A stretch of 64,000 bases of DNA from positions 33,610,001-33,674,000 of the forward strand of contig JARDYH010000005.1 of the NCBI GenBank assembly GCA_029215795.1. The letters run 5' to 3'. This document shows positions 54,556 to 64,000 of the stretch, one piece after another. Origin of the DNA: Anniella stebbinsi. Its lineage: Eukaryota; Chordata; Lepidosauria; Squamata; Anniellidae. The notes beneath the pieces were generated by a model. That model did not search any database, was not told where the DNA came from, and worked only from the letters and a program-made list of their open reading frames with translations. Each line of letters begins with the position of its first letter. Position 1 is the stretch's first letter. A program made the translations under genes and the position numbers.

Positions 54556-54849
54556 TATTATGAAAAACCCGGAGCCAATTCAGATTCCCTTTTTGAAGTG
54601 TGTGGGAACACCCCACATTGTTTCAGCAGATACTGGAGGAGAAACCACTTGCTCTTTGTGTAATTATAATCTATATCAAGTTGCTGCAATGGAAGCCTTG
54701 ATAAAAGAATTTGGAACTTTCCACACATTCCTTTCTTCTAGAGACACAGCTTGAAATAAAAATGTATCCATCCATAGATAACATGTCTTATCATGCATGG
54801 AAGGAATATCAACTAAGATTCTTTTCACCTACTGAGAGTGAAATTATGT
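53847..54849. other. No gene; (ATT)n microsatellite
   Basis: (ATT)n at about 54518-54558. The Leu-run frames around it are artefacts of the microsatellite. Confidence 0.5.
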
Positions 54850-55095
54850 CCACATGAAATTGCCTCATAGTGTTAGATTGATGGTCCATCTAGGCAGGTA
54901 ATGGGACAGGCAGCAGATCAACAAGGCATCAAAGGACTTCCCAATCACCACCAGCTACTGAAACTTCTTTTAAATGGAGATACCAAAGACTAAATTGGGG
55001 ACCATCTTCGGACAACCAAGGAAAGGGACCATAGATAGTGTGCACACTGTGGATGCAGAAGGTCTGAAGTTAAATCCCCAGCATCTCTCTCTCGC
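54850..55095. mobile_element. Two degraded tRNA-SINE relics
   Basis: 54850-55010 carries TTGATGGTCCATCTAGGCAG, the SINE body in minus orientation. 55040-55090 carries a tRNA-like head in plus orientation, with AAGGTCTGAAGTTAAATCCC as the mutated B-box region. Confidence 0.5.
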
Positions 55096-55149
55096 TCTCT
55101 CCCTCCCTCTGTCTATTTAGAAAAGGATAAGGTACCAGGCAGTATGATA

Positions 55150-55255
55150 TACCAGCCTTCCCCAACCTGGCAACCACCAGATGTTTTAGACTTGGGCTAC
55201 AACTCCCAACATTCCCAACCAGCATGTCAGGCAGAGCAGGCAATACTGAATGATG
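55150..55255. mobile_element. CTTCCCCAAC-type MITE fragment
   Basis: CAGCCTTCCCCAACCTGGCA, CACCAGATGTTTTAGACTTG and TACAACTCCCAACATTCCC match the left half of the family. Confidence 0.7.
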
Positions 55256-55379
55256 GATGTATAGTCTGATCTTTTATAAGGCTATTTCCTTTGTTTCAAA
55301 TAGGAACTCTACTCCTGAGCTATGGGCTTGTTTGTAATGTGGAGGTCTTGAGATAAGTATTTAATAATGTGAATATGAT

Positions 55380-55790
55380 CCTAAACAAGTGTGCTTATGG
55401 ATCAGGATGTGTGAATCATCAAAACTGGAGCTCATTGGGGTTCTCTGAATGTTGTTTTGTTTTCCCCCGCATGAAAGTTGGCACAACGTTTTGAGTGTAA
55501 TTCTCCAGATGTATGCATCAGTTGTGCACCTTTTGGAAATGTATGCATTTTTCTCATATTGATAAGCATGTTGACACAAATTCTTCAAAACTACACATTT
55601 TTAATAGGCATTTAAAACAAGTATGCATTTTCCGAACACGTTTGTTCCCCAGATTGCATTGCAAGCTCGGGAATGTACAAACTTCAACCGCAGGTTGCAT
55701 TCAGGTCTGCATTTGGATAGGGAAGGTGTGAACCGAATAAATTCTAGCCAAAAATGGAATGAAACAAATTCCTCATACATCCCTGCCTTT
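55380..55790 (+). repeat. Interspersed repeat with ATGCATTTTTC minisatellite, second copy
   Basis: Contains GTATGCATCAGTTGTGCACC, AATGTATGCATTTTTCTCAT, GCATTGCAAGCTCGGGAATG and an end AAATTCCTCATACATCCCTG, in the same order as 32880-33235. Confidence 0.65.
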
Positions 55791-56129
55791 GGATGGTATC
55801 TGAAGTTGTGTGGCTAAGGGTGAGAGCGGCAAACTGGAGAGCTCCAGATCCAGATCGTATCTCAGCCAGGCCTCGGGCAAGAAACTATTGTACATAGCTT
55901 CCCACCACTTCCCCCGTTACACAAGAACAGTCAATATTAGCCAGCTTTACAAGATTGTTATAAGGACAGCTGAGAAAATCATGTGAAGAACTTTGAACAC
56001 TTTTAGAGTGCTATGTAAATGATAAGCATGATGATTTCATTATTGCAGCCCTACAACCTGCTACACCTCAAATGTGTTAAGGAATGGGGGAACCTATAAC
56101 TATGCCAGTGCAACGGCAGACTTTCACCA
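55791..56129. other. No gene recognised
   Basis: 55880-56030 has SINE-like or LINE-like fragments (TAAGGACAGCTGAGAAAATC, GAACACTTTTAGAGTGCTAT) that I cannot assign. Confidence 0.4.
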
Positions 56130-56230
56130 GAGCTGATGCAGTGTAATGGGTAAGAGACTGAGTTGTGAATTTACAAGTCTTGGATTTGAATCCTGCCTCT
56201 GCAAATGAAGTCAGTAGATCATCTTAGGCA
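56130..56230 (+). mobile_element. Sauria-SINE-like head
   Basis: GCAGTGTAATGGGTAAGAGA, GTGAATTTACAAGTCTTGG and ATTTGAATCCTGCCTCTGCA give tRNA-like A- and B-box spacing. The tail is lost. Confidence 0.55.
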
Positions 56231-56263
56231 ATAGGGGAACAACAATACTATTTTACCGTACAG

Positions 56264-56452
56264 CAGGGGTGGGCAACAGACAGGACTCAGGCTGCGTTCC
56301 CCTGCCCCCCAGCCTTTTCTGAAGCCCTCACCTGTCCCTGCTGAGCTGCTGAAATGCGACGATACAGTGGGGGAGAAGAAACCCTCCATTTAAAAGCAAG
56401 AATGTGTGGTTTGCTGCTGAAATTTGTTGGTGGAGGCAAAAAGAGAGCATTT

Positions 56453-56498
<46 letters not shown>

Positions 56499-56671
56499 GC
56501 CCCTTTCTTCTGCCACCACCATAGCACCATCACATTTTGGTAGCAAATTGCACAAAAGAAGGGTTTCCCCCTCCCCCAGCTTACTACAGCGCTGCCAAAT
56601 TTCAGTGGCATTCAGCCGTGTGGCAGAGGCAGGGGTGCACCCCGACAAACCCTGAAAGTTGCCCACCCCTG
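56264..56671. mobile_element. Non-autonomous hAT element
   Basis: CAGGGGTGGGCAAC and GTTGCCCACCCCTG are perfect 14-bp terminal inverted repeats of the hAT type. The flanks CCGTACAG (56256-56263) and CCTCACAG (56672-56679) match at 6 of 8 positions, as expected for an aged 8-bp duplication. The 408-bp interior is non-coding and includes (AAT)n at 56456-56499. The Asn-run and Leu-run frames are artefacts. Confidence 0.85.
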
Positions 56672-56679
56672 CCTCACAG

Positions 56680-57177
56680 TGATGTTGTCAGGGTTATAGT
56701 AATGTAGTGTACATTAACTGCTTTGAACACTCAAATAGCCTGTGTATGGGTATTGTATGATGGCTTAGAGGACTAATTGACCTCCTGGCCCTCACTTTTT
56801 CAGGAACATCCCCATGGCAGAACAACAGCAAGAGAAAATCTTCGATAAGCACCAAGGACATGAAAAGATTTCACCCATTGGTTGGAGGTGTGGCTTATAT
56901 CATTAAACAAAAAAACCTACGGTTCACAAAAACAATGTTAAGGCTCTACAGATTTCAACCAAGCACCAAAAAGCAGGGAAATTGGGAGTTAAGGCTCACA
57001 AGCCTTAACGCCACATCCTCCCTAAGGAGGCAGAAAGTGCAAGTGAAATTCTCATTCTCCCAAAGCAGATAAACCATGAGGACAGGGTGGAGAATATGAT
57101 ATGCAGAGGTGACTGTGGGGTTATGGAAAACTGATCACGAACAACTTAGGGCCACCTACTTCTCTCTTTTTGTTTAG
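56680..57177. other. No gene recognised
   Basis: The 70-codon frame 56860-57072 is Lys/Arg/Phe-rich with no domain. Nothing else. Confidence 0.35.
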
Positions 57178-57440
57178 AGCAGCCCTTCCCCAACCTGGTG
57201 CCCTCCAAAGGTGTTGGACTACAACTCCCATCATTGCAAGTCAGTATGTCCCATGGTTAGGAATGCTGGGACTTGTCATCTCAAAAATCTAGATATGCAA
57301 TTTGATCTGCAGAGGTGACTGTGGGGTTGTGGGAAATGATGATGAACAACTTAGGACCAGCTACTTCTCATTTCTTAGAGATTCTTATGTTGAGAGTTGC
57401 AACCCAACACATCTGACAGGCACCAGGTTGGGGAATGTTG
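57178..57440. mobile_element. CTTCCCCAAC-type MITE, split and duplicated
   Basis: CAGCCCTTCCCCAACCTGGT and GGACTACAACTCCCATCATT at the left; ACAGGCACCAGGTTGGGGAA at 57417 is the mirrored right end. Two direct copies of GCAGAGGTGACTGTGGGGTT (57101 and 57309) about 208 bp apart show that a local duplication disturbed the element. Confidence 0.65.
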
Positions 57441-57954
57441 TTCAAGAACAAGGGAAGGCAGAATGTAGATCTCCAGATGTTTTGGAATTCAACTTGTAAA
57501 AGCCCCTATCAGCATGGGCAGTTATCAGGAATGCCGCGAGTTGATGTCCAAATCATCAGGATAGATCTATTTTCTGCCCACATCTGTACTAAAGTATGAT
57601 GTTTTCCAGCATTAAGTTATGTGATCAATCAAGGAACTACAAAAGAGCTGCATCACTTTAAATAAACTGTCAAAACCAAATGAAACAACAATGAATGAAT
57701 CTTGAATACCTAATCCAGATAGCCCTTCAGACATCAACATTAGTTTTCAACACATGGCATAGGATGTCTGTTTCTTGAATATCAGATAAAGGATTTCTCT
57801 TACTTGTTCAGCAGCGTGAGATCAAAGACAGAGCTACCACCTAATACTTTCATGCGTAAGTATTATTTTAAAATTAAGTATGAATTGATTTTTGTCTTCC
57901 CCATAACACTGGAGTTACAGTGTAACACATCTGGAAAGCACCAGGCTGGAGAAG
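57441..57954. other. No gene recognised
   Basis: AT-rich. 57913-57955 (AACACATCTGGAAAGCACCA, GGCTGGAGAAGG) is one more right-end relic of the same MITE. Confidence 0.45.
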
Positions 57955-58036
57955 GTTGACTCCTATACATGTCTTCTCAGAAGCCAGTGCACTGAATCCA
58001 GTAGGGCTTTCTCCCAAGAGGTATAGGATTGCAAAC
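57955..58036. repeat. GCAATCCTATRCA-type repeat fragment
   Basis: ATACATGTCTTCTCAGAAG, CAGTAGGGCTTTCTCCCAAG and GGTATAGGATTGCAAAC are reduced forms of the repeat at 3070. Confidence 0.65.
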
Positions 58037-58189
58037 TAATCTCATCTGAAAGGTGTTCAAGACAGCCAAACTAAACCTCTTCTGCTCCACTGTTGCTTTG
58101 ATGAGATGATGTATTGTGCAGGGATTGTGGGGAGTGAACAGTATATTTTTTATAAATACATTAAAAAAACCAACATTGATTCTTTGAAA

Positions 58190-58545
58190 GGCAGGATATA
58201 TCCTCGGTGTCAGGGGGGATTTTATGTAATAGTCTATAATGACCTGCAATTACACACTTTCCCTTTTAAGGTCACCATTAGCGTGGCAGGGGGGAATGAC
58301 ATGCTTTCTGGAGGTGTGTCATTCTCTCCCACTGCTCCAATCAAGGCCTTAAAAGGGAAAAATGTGTCATTCCCAGGCATTATAGAAAAGGGCCTGATTG
58401 GAGCGGTGGGGTGGGGTGAGAATGACATGCTTTCCCCTCCTCCGCTCCAATTGGGGACTTTAAGGTGGCCCCAGAAATCCATTTTCCTGCCCCCCTACTA
58501 GGTGTCCTCTTTTTTGGTTTCCCAAATATGGTCACCCTACTCAGT
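58190..58545. repeat. Local duplicated/inverted GGGGAATGACATGC module
   Basis: GAATGACATGCTTTC occurs at about 58294 and 58421. CACTGCTCCAATCAAGGCC (58329) is mirrored by GGGCCTGATTGGAGCGGTGG (58390). The right side ends TATGGTCACCCTAC, an H1-like terminal motif, so this is probably an unclassified fold-back hAT-type element. Confidence 0.5.
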
Positions 58546-59283
58546 TCTTGCACAGGCTGCATTTCCATCCCTAGATATTTATTCAAAAGTAAGACTCATT
58601 GAATTTCCTTGGTTCTTGAAAAGCAACACACATGCTTTTAGATTTGCCAGTCTCAGCATTCTATGTGTGCTATGAATGCCTGCTCTGTCTGTCCCTATAG
58701 TTTCCTGCAAGGTCCAGCCAGGGGAAGCCAGTAAATTAAACCCAGGAGTGGAGGGTGGGATTCCCTCAAGTTCCTCTGACAGCAGGTGCTATAGAACATG
58801 GACCTTCCAGGAGTGTTGAGGCTGGATTTCTGGCAGACCCAGCCAGGCAACTTTATGGCCTGTTAGTCCCTCCATTTGGTAGCCCGCAGAGCACCTGCCT
58901 CATAAGGCAAATGGCTACATGAGAACTGTTATTATGGCCTGCTACTTTGTTTGTCTTTAGTAGTCTGTGGTCCAGATCTCTTCAGAAGAGGGAATAGTAT
59001 TTTGTGGTTGGGGTCAGTCTAAATTATCTCCAGGGGTCCCTTACTCAGTGCCTCTGATAGCAAAGAGATTGAGGATTTTCCCCAACTCTGTTACTCTTGA
59101 AGTTACTAGGCTTGTTGAAAATAGATTTTATAACATAAGCACGATAACAGTGAATACTCCTTTTAACTTGTTAAACCAATGAAAACATGCCACACAAGAA
59201 GTCTTAAGATATGAATGGTTTATAAAGAAAAGTAAATGCAAAAGAACATCAGATGTAGAAGTGAAATCTGAAACATTACTACT
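58546..59283. other. No gene recognised
   Basis: No recognisable coding or repeat features besides a weak AAAAGTAAGACTCATTGAAT relic at 58584. Confidence 0.4.
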
Positions 59284-59860
59284 ACTACTAGTAGTAGTAT
59301 CCTGCCATTTGCCCAATGCTGGGCCTCAGGGCAGCCTTACAAAACTAAAACATATACAGCTAAAACCTATAAATAGGAATATACTATATACCATATGAAA
59401 AGGAGGACAGGGTTCATGTAACTTTAACAGTTGTAGAAAAAAGGGGATTTGAGCCAGTGTCATTTGTTTGCAATTAGTTCCTGGTGAAATTCCCTCTTCA
59501 TCACACCAGTTAAAGTTGCAGGGGCCCTGTCTTCTTTTGTATATGGTCACTCTAGTATAGTGCCTGCAACTTTAACTGTTGTGATGGAGGGAATTTCACC
59601 AGGGACTAATTGCATACAAATGACACTGGCTGAAATTCCCTTTTCTCTACAACTGTTAAAGTTACATGAGCCCTGTCCTCCTTTTCATATGGTCAGCCTA
59701 AATATACAAAAGTTAAAAATATAATTAAATACTTTTCAATATTAAAGCATTTTAAACATTTTAAATGCATAACAATTTAAAAGTCAAAGGTATAGACAGA
59801 GGTCCAGATTATTTGCCAAAGGCCTGCTGGAACAAAAAAGGGTTTGTCTGCATCCAAAAA
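59284..59860 (-). mobile_element. L2-like 3' fragment interrupted by H1
   Basis: 59284-59390 (TGCCATTTGCCCAATGCTGG, AGGGCAGCCTTAC, then A-rich) and 59701-59860 (A-rich, then GGCCTGCTGGAACAAAAAAG) have the order of a minus-strand L2-like end: 3' UTR, A-rich tract, last coding bases. The H1 copy sits in the middle. Confidence 0.6.
59389..59700 (-). mobile_element. H1 MITE type B, left tip lost
   Basis: Starts at ACCATATGAAAAGGAGGACA (the first bases TAGGCTG are missing) and ends CATATGGTCAGCCTA. Otherwise full length, same orientation as 34869. Confidence 0.88.
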
Positions 59861-61100
59861 CACATCAAGGAGGGAGCCAGTGTAGACTGCAAGGATTAGA
59901 AACAAAATCCATGTGTGTACACTATGCAAAATAAACGACAGCTCAACAGTTTCTAAACCTTATTAGAAAAACAGGGTGACTAGGCCGAAACCAACGTTGT
60001 AGGTCCAGAAGCACTTTGAAAGGTTTCAGCATTGTACTTAAAACTTAACACCGGCCCAAACTAATTAAATGAAGTGTTTGAAGCTTTCAACTTATAGCAG
60101 TATGGACCAAACTCTTAGAAAAGAGGGAAGGAGCACTGTGTGTGTATGGGGTGGGGGTGGGGGTGGGGATAGAAAGAAAGGTATAGCCACCTATTCCCAG
60201 GAGAGATCTGAAGATCAGGTTACCATGGATCCAGAGGAACCACACCCTGCTTCACCAGGGAGCAAAAGAGCAAACTGGCCTTATAAAGATAGCCTAAAAT
60301 ACTCTCAGAGCCAAAGGAATGCATGTTCCAGAAGAGAAAAGAGAAACTCTTCTTCTTCACTCAAAAGGTCTGTGCTAGAGGCAGCGGCCATTTCACTCAC
60401 CCACCCCACATTCTAAGGCAGGAGGGAGGGGGGAGAGCGATGCTACTGAGTGTGTGTTGCGCCTCATTGACTTGAATGAGAGGTTAAAATAGTCCTTAAA
60501 AGTCAACCAAAGGGAATTTTAAAGAAACGAAAAACTTTCCACCAACTACAGTCAGGGAGGAAGAAGACCCCACCACTGGATTAATTAATAAGGCTCTAGA
60601 AATTATGCAAATTGTGAGCACAAAAGTCGCAACCCGGAAGTAAATTTTACAAAAGCAGGGAGACAGGTTTGTATTCCTTTTCTACCTTAAACTGCTCTCC
60701 TTCCCTCAATCTTTCACCAATCTTCTTGAAATTTTCAGGCAATGTAAAACAAACATTTCTTTCTGGCACCTGTAAATTTCAGAAAGGTTGATGAAACATT
60801 TTCAATTTTATGGCTGTTAGAATGACCCCCCCTCCCCAATTATCACTTTAACATGGCGGAATGTGTTTTTTACTGATGGCCCTTAACAATGGAGGCACGG
60901 CTGTGCCTCCATTAATAATAGTTATTACAGTATTATAAGAAGTTCTAATGCACCAGTACTGCACTCAGATCTGGAAGCATAAATATTTAAGGATCCAAGA
61001 TAAAGGGATGGATGGATCAGTTATATTTCCAGTCTGTGTAAGTTTTGCTTGCGTTTATTCATAAATCCATTCTGTCCCATTTCTGCATTAATGTGATTTT
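59861..61100. other. No gene recognised
   Basis: GGGGGTGGGG tract near 60150. The 115-codon frame 60069-60416 crosses it and shows no domain. 60830-60915 has C-runs and a near-palindrome AATGGAGGCACGG/CTGTGCCTCCATT (60889-60913). Confidence 0.4.
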
Positions 61101-61131
<31 letters not shown>

Positions 61132-61160
61132 TAATAAATAATAATAAATAATAATAATAA
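61101..61160. repeat. (AAT)n microsatellite
   Basis: AAT units interspersed with AAAT. A long T-run follows at about 61259-61279. Confidence 0.9.
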
Positions 61161-61332
61161 ACCAAAACTTCACATTATTTTTAAACTTTATTTTACAAAA
61201 TATACATTTTTGTATACATTTTAAATAAAATGCACATTTTATATGCATTTTGATATGCTTTTTTTTTTTTTTTTTTTTTGCTGAGAACTGTATTGTAAAA
61301 TTTGGAGAAGTGCTAAAAGCAAAGAATAACTG

Positions 61333-61703
61333 TGAGCGTCATCAGACGTGGGCGGGGAATTGTGTTTCCCTACCGCAGCTTTGCCTCCTGCTTCTGTCCC
61401 ACAATAGGGATGAACAGCTTCCTCTTTCTTCACACGGGGAAGAAAAAGGAAGCAGCAACAACCATGTGGCCCATTCAGCGGGCATTTTTATCACGCTGCT
61501 TTTGCACACAGCAGGGAATGGCAGCAAGTTTCGTTATAGCCCCCCCAAAAAATCTAGATTTTCTGGGTCTTTTTTTGTGACTGAAAAATGAACAGAAGGA
61601 GTGAGAGATGTGCGGGAGGTGGACGGCGTCGTGAAAAGGACCTGCAAAAATCCATGAGTGGCCAGTAACGAGCATGCTTTAAAACGCTCATCTGATGACG
61701 TTC
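61333..61703. mobile_element. Non-autonomous DNA element with GCGTCATCAGAYG ends
   Basis: GAGCGTCATCAGACG at 61333-61347 is mirrored by CATCTGATGACGTTC at 61689-61703 (13 of 15 positions). AACGCTCATCTGATGACG at the right gives extra symmetry. The 371-bp interior has GC-rich, CpG-containing blocks (GACGGCGTCGTGAAAAGG) and no conserved protein. No target duplication was found. Confidence 0.6.
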
Positions 61704-62786
61704 TGTGTCCAGATCCATGGATTAGTCTAGGTGACCTGACTTAATGCATGGAGGCGATACAGCCATCAAGGATATTTATGGGATCCTGTACTGGGGAATG
61801 AAATCAGTAAACTAATATAATCTTAATAAACCATGCATGTTTAAGTAACGTTTTAAAGGCTACTAACTGCTGAGAGATGTGATTTGCTTGGTGCCACCAA
61901 ATCAAGACCAGATGTGATATTTCAGAAGTTATGAAATGTTGCTTCCTCTGCAAGTCACTGGGCTGGAGTGACAAATGACTTGCATGTGTGTCTAGTTCAG
62001 GGATGTCCAGATTTTGAGAAATCTGTCCCGGGCATGTTTCATGGATTGTACAGAGTCATTCATTTCGGCATCCATTCACAGCTGAATTTGAATTTTTTTA
62101 TTTGTTATGTGGAAAAATACACAAATAGTTCCATAGGAAGGTTCACAACAATTTACATAATTTACGTTACTTCTTAACATTTAGCGTATTGTCTCCCATT
62201 CCATTTTAGCCCGAGAATATTTTCCAGTCTCAGCAGAAACCTGCATATTTTCCTATGCATAAATTTGCATAAATTTCAGGAAAGTAAAAAAAAAAAGTTC
62301 CTCAAATCCATGGACTCCGTGCGTCCTGAGGAGTCCAGTCTGTAGTGGATTCTGCAGGTCAGATTCTTAGAAATCCAAACTCATTTTAGCCCATCTCAAA
62401 TTTCTCCGGCATCCCAAGTTTAGATGTCTCCAGTTTGAGCTTTGTACCTCACTACTGGCAGGAGGATGTGAGAATCTCGTAGGAAGAGACACACAAGAGA
62501 CTTCTGACTTCTCTCTAGGAGCTAGGATCTGTGCAGCTTGGCCTCTTTTGATCAGAGGGTTATGCTGGGCCCAAGGACCATCTGTAAACCATGACACAGT
62601 TTTGAAATCCCCCCTTGTTTCAAAATCCCCTTGCACTTGGAACACATGGTCTCCTTTTTTCTTTTTTTAAAAGTTATTAACAGTTTATCATATTGCGACA
62701 AGGACAACCATACGTGTCATTGTCTCCCTCCCATCTCCACTCTCTCCTAAGCAATTTTATATGCAGTACAACATGTTGATGTGATT
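61704..62786. other. No gene recognised
   Basis: 62090-62400 resembles the flank at 44395 (GAAATCCAAACTCATTTTAG, TTTCTCCGGCATC), probably an old unnamed repeat. No exon. Confidence 0.4.
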
Positions 62787-62808
62787 ATTTATTATTATTA
62801 TTATTATC

Positions 62809-62851
<43 letters not shown>

Positions 62852-62856
62852 TTATG
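62787..62856. repeat. (ATT)n microsatellite
   Basis: Over 20 ATT units with one interruption near 62807. Confidence 0.95.
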
Positions 62857-63500
62857 GTTCATTCCCGGGTGCCAAACTGGATATTGCACATGGAAAGAAG
62901 TAACACCATCCCAATGTGCATTTTGAAACCGGAAAACCCATTTCCATATTGCAATTGGGTACAGGTACAAGGGAGGGGAGGAAATCAGTGCTTAACTCTG
63001 CCCACCATTTGCCCCACTACAAATTGTTCCCCAAGTGTCTCCCACACTCCTGGAGTTCCAAATGCATATTCTTTGCCCAACAGACAGGGCTGACCCTGTC
63101 ATTTGGTAGACTGCGGCAACCGCCTTAGGCAGCAGGTGCTGGGTTGCAGCAGTGGCAGCTCCCCAGCCATTCCTCCTGAGTGCCCCAGCTATTTCATTCT
63201 CTTGGAGGACAAAGCTGTGTGTGCCCCACAGCCTGTCCTGCACCCCCTAAATGAGCTATCCTCAGTTGTGATGGAGGACCCTAGACTGTGGCCAGGTAAG
63301 ATTCAACTGCTGGTCCAGTTGGCTTCATCTAATGCAGAGGGTCTAGAGGGCATCATCTCATCCTTTCTTTCAGGCAACAAAAAGTCTTGGACAAGCCATG
63401 CTGACAGACGTTCCATAAATCATTCAAATTCATTGGCCACTTCTGTCTCTGCCGCTTCCCTGGACATAACTAACTGAACATCTTCTGCACCCTTGCAGAG
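62857..63500. other. Possible CAGGGCTGACCC element end; no gene
   Basis: CAGGGCTGACCCTGTCATTT at 63084, followed by CTTAGGCAGCAGGTGCTGGG, resembles the left side of the composite element at 6788. The 124-codon frame 63103-63477 reads through this and has no recognised domain. Confidence 0.4.
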
Positions 63501-64000
63501 TTGTCACAGAGGCTGTACTGCCACCCTCCTCCTATTAAGGCTCGGAAGATACAGATAGTACGATGAGGCCATCTATTTCTAGGCTGGCTTTTATTAACCC
63601 TTTGTCACATGTGGTAATCAAGCTGCAGCAGTTTCACATCCAGATCAGGAAGCAATTGATCCAATTGCAGGAATTCTTACGAAAAACAGTCTATTTATAG
63701 TTTAAGTGGCTATGACAGCAGGATGTCTATTTACAAACTTATTTCAAGACGCCGACAGCATGACTGTGATCAAAAAGCCTTTCTTCTTGCATGATGAGTA
63801 AAGATAGCACTTTCCCAAAATTTGGAATTTGCTAGCAGGGAAAAAGCATCTACATTTTACTCCAAAGGACTTGTTTCAGACCTGGTTACAAAGATATGAC
63901 GGCATGGTATGGAAGAAGTATAGTGTTTGAAGGCATCCAGTGGGTCACTCGGTTCACAACCATGTCCCAAGGCAGGATATCCTAGACCTAAAGCATCCCT
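63501..64000. other. No gene recognised
   Basis: Window end. A/T-balanced sequence without repeats or coding signals that I can identify. Confidence 0.4.

Noticed and set aside
54494..56666. Leu-run, Asn-run and Ile-run proteins
   Set aside because: They are direct translations of (ATT)n and (AAT)n microsatellites.

Overview
The window looks like intergenic DNA from a squamate reptile, most likely a lizard. I infer this from the repeats: a well-preserved Sauria SINE (49041-49253), tRNA-derived SINEs of the type common in lizards, many CR1 and L2 LINE 3' ends, several families of short hAT-like inverted-repeat elements with 8-bp target duplications, and a complete DIRS-type tyrosine-recombinase retrotransposon. 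I recognise no host exon, tRNA gene or rRNA gene. Nearly all short open frames outside the mobile elements are chance or repeat-derived.

Layout. 1-545 is a satellite with a 167-168-bp period whose monomers carry telomere-like TTAGGG runs. 546-8700 is sparse DNA with a few SINE, L2 and MITE remnants. 8720-9456 is a frameshifted CR1 3' end. 11230-13060 holds a Sauria SINE relic, A/C-rich tandem repeats and a fold-back repeat. 14291-15097 has two copies of a nested-palindrome MITE (called H1 here). 18299-31700 is a mosaic of H1, H2 (about 125 bp, ends in GATCTACAC) and H3 (about 0.5 kb, ends in TCTACACC) elements and CR1/L2 pieces. It includes a CR1 copy hit by three separate H1 insertions (22382-23205) and a GCGC-dense segment (28062-28366). 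34375-38100 continues this pattern and ends in an L2 3' tail.

The main feature is a DIRS element on the minus strand at 38141-44211. It encodes a Gag-like protein (788 aa), a reverse transcriptase/RNase H with an extra C-terminal domain, and a tyrosine recombinase with all catalytic residues visible. A 134-bp inverted terminal repeat is identical at both ends. An internal complementary region is an exact reverse complement of the two outer ends joined together, as the DIRS circular-intermediate model predicts. All three frames are open, so the copy looks young and possibly active. Gag and recombinase share one frame, separated by a single UGA plus 28 open codons. The reverse transcriptase lies in the +1 frame, overlaps the Gag end and has no ATG where the conserved region begins.

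44212-64000 returns to old repeats: an L2 C-terminus with its 3' tail (45470-46124), nested H2 and H3 copies, a Sauria SINE, a GATC-dense segment (53714-53846), a hAT-type element with a recognisable target duplication (56264-56671), another inverted-repeat element (61333-61703) and long TAA/TTA microsatellites.
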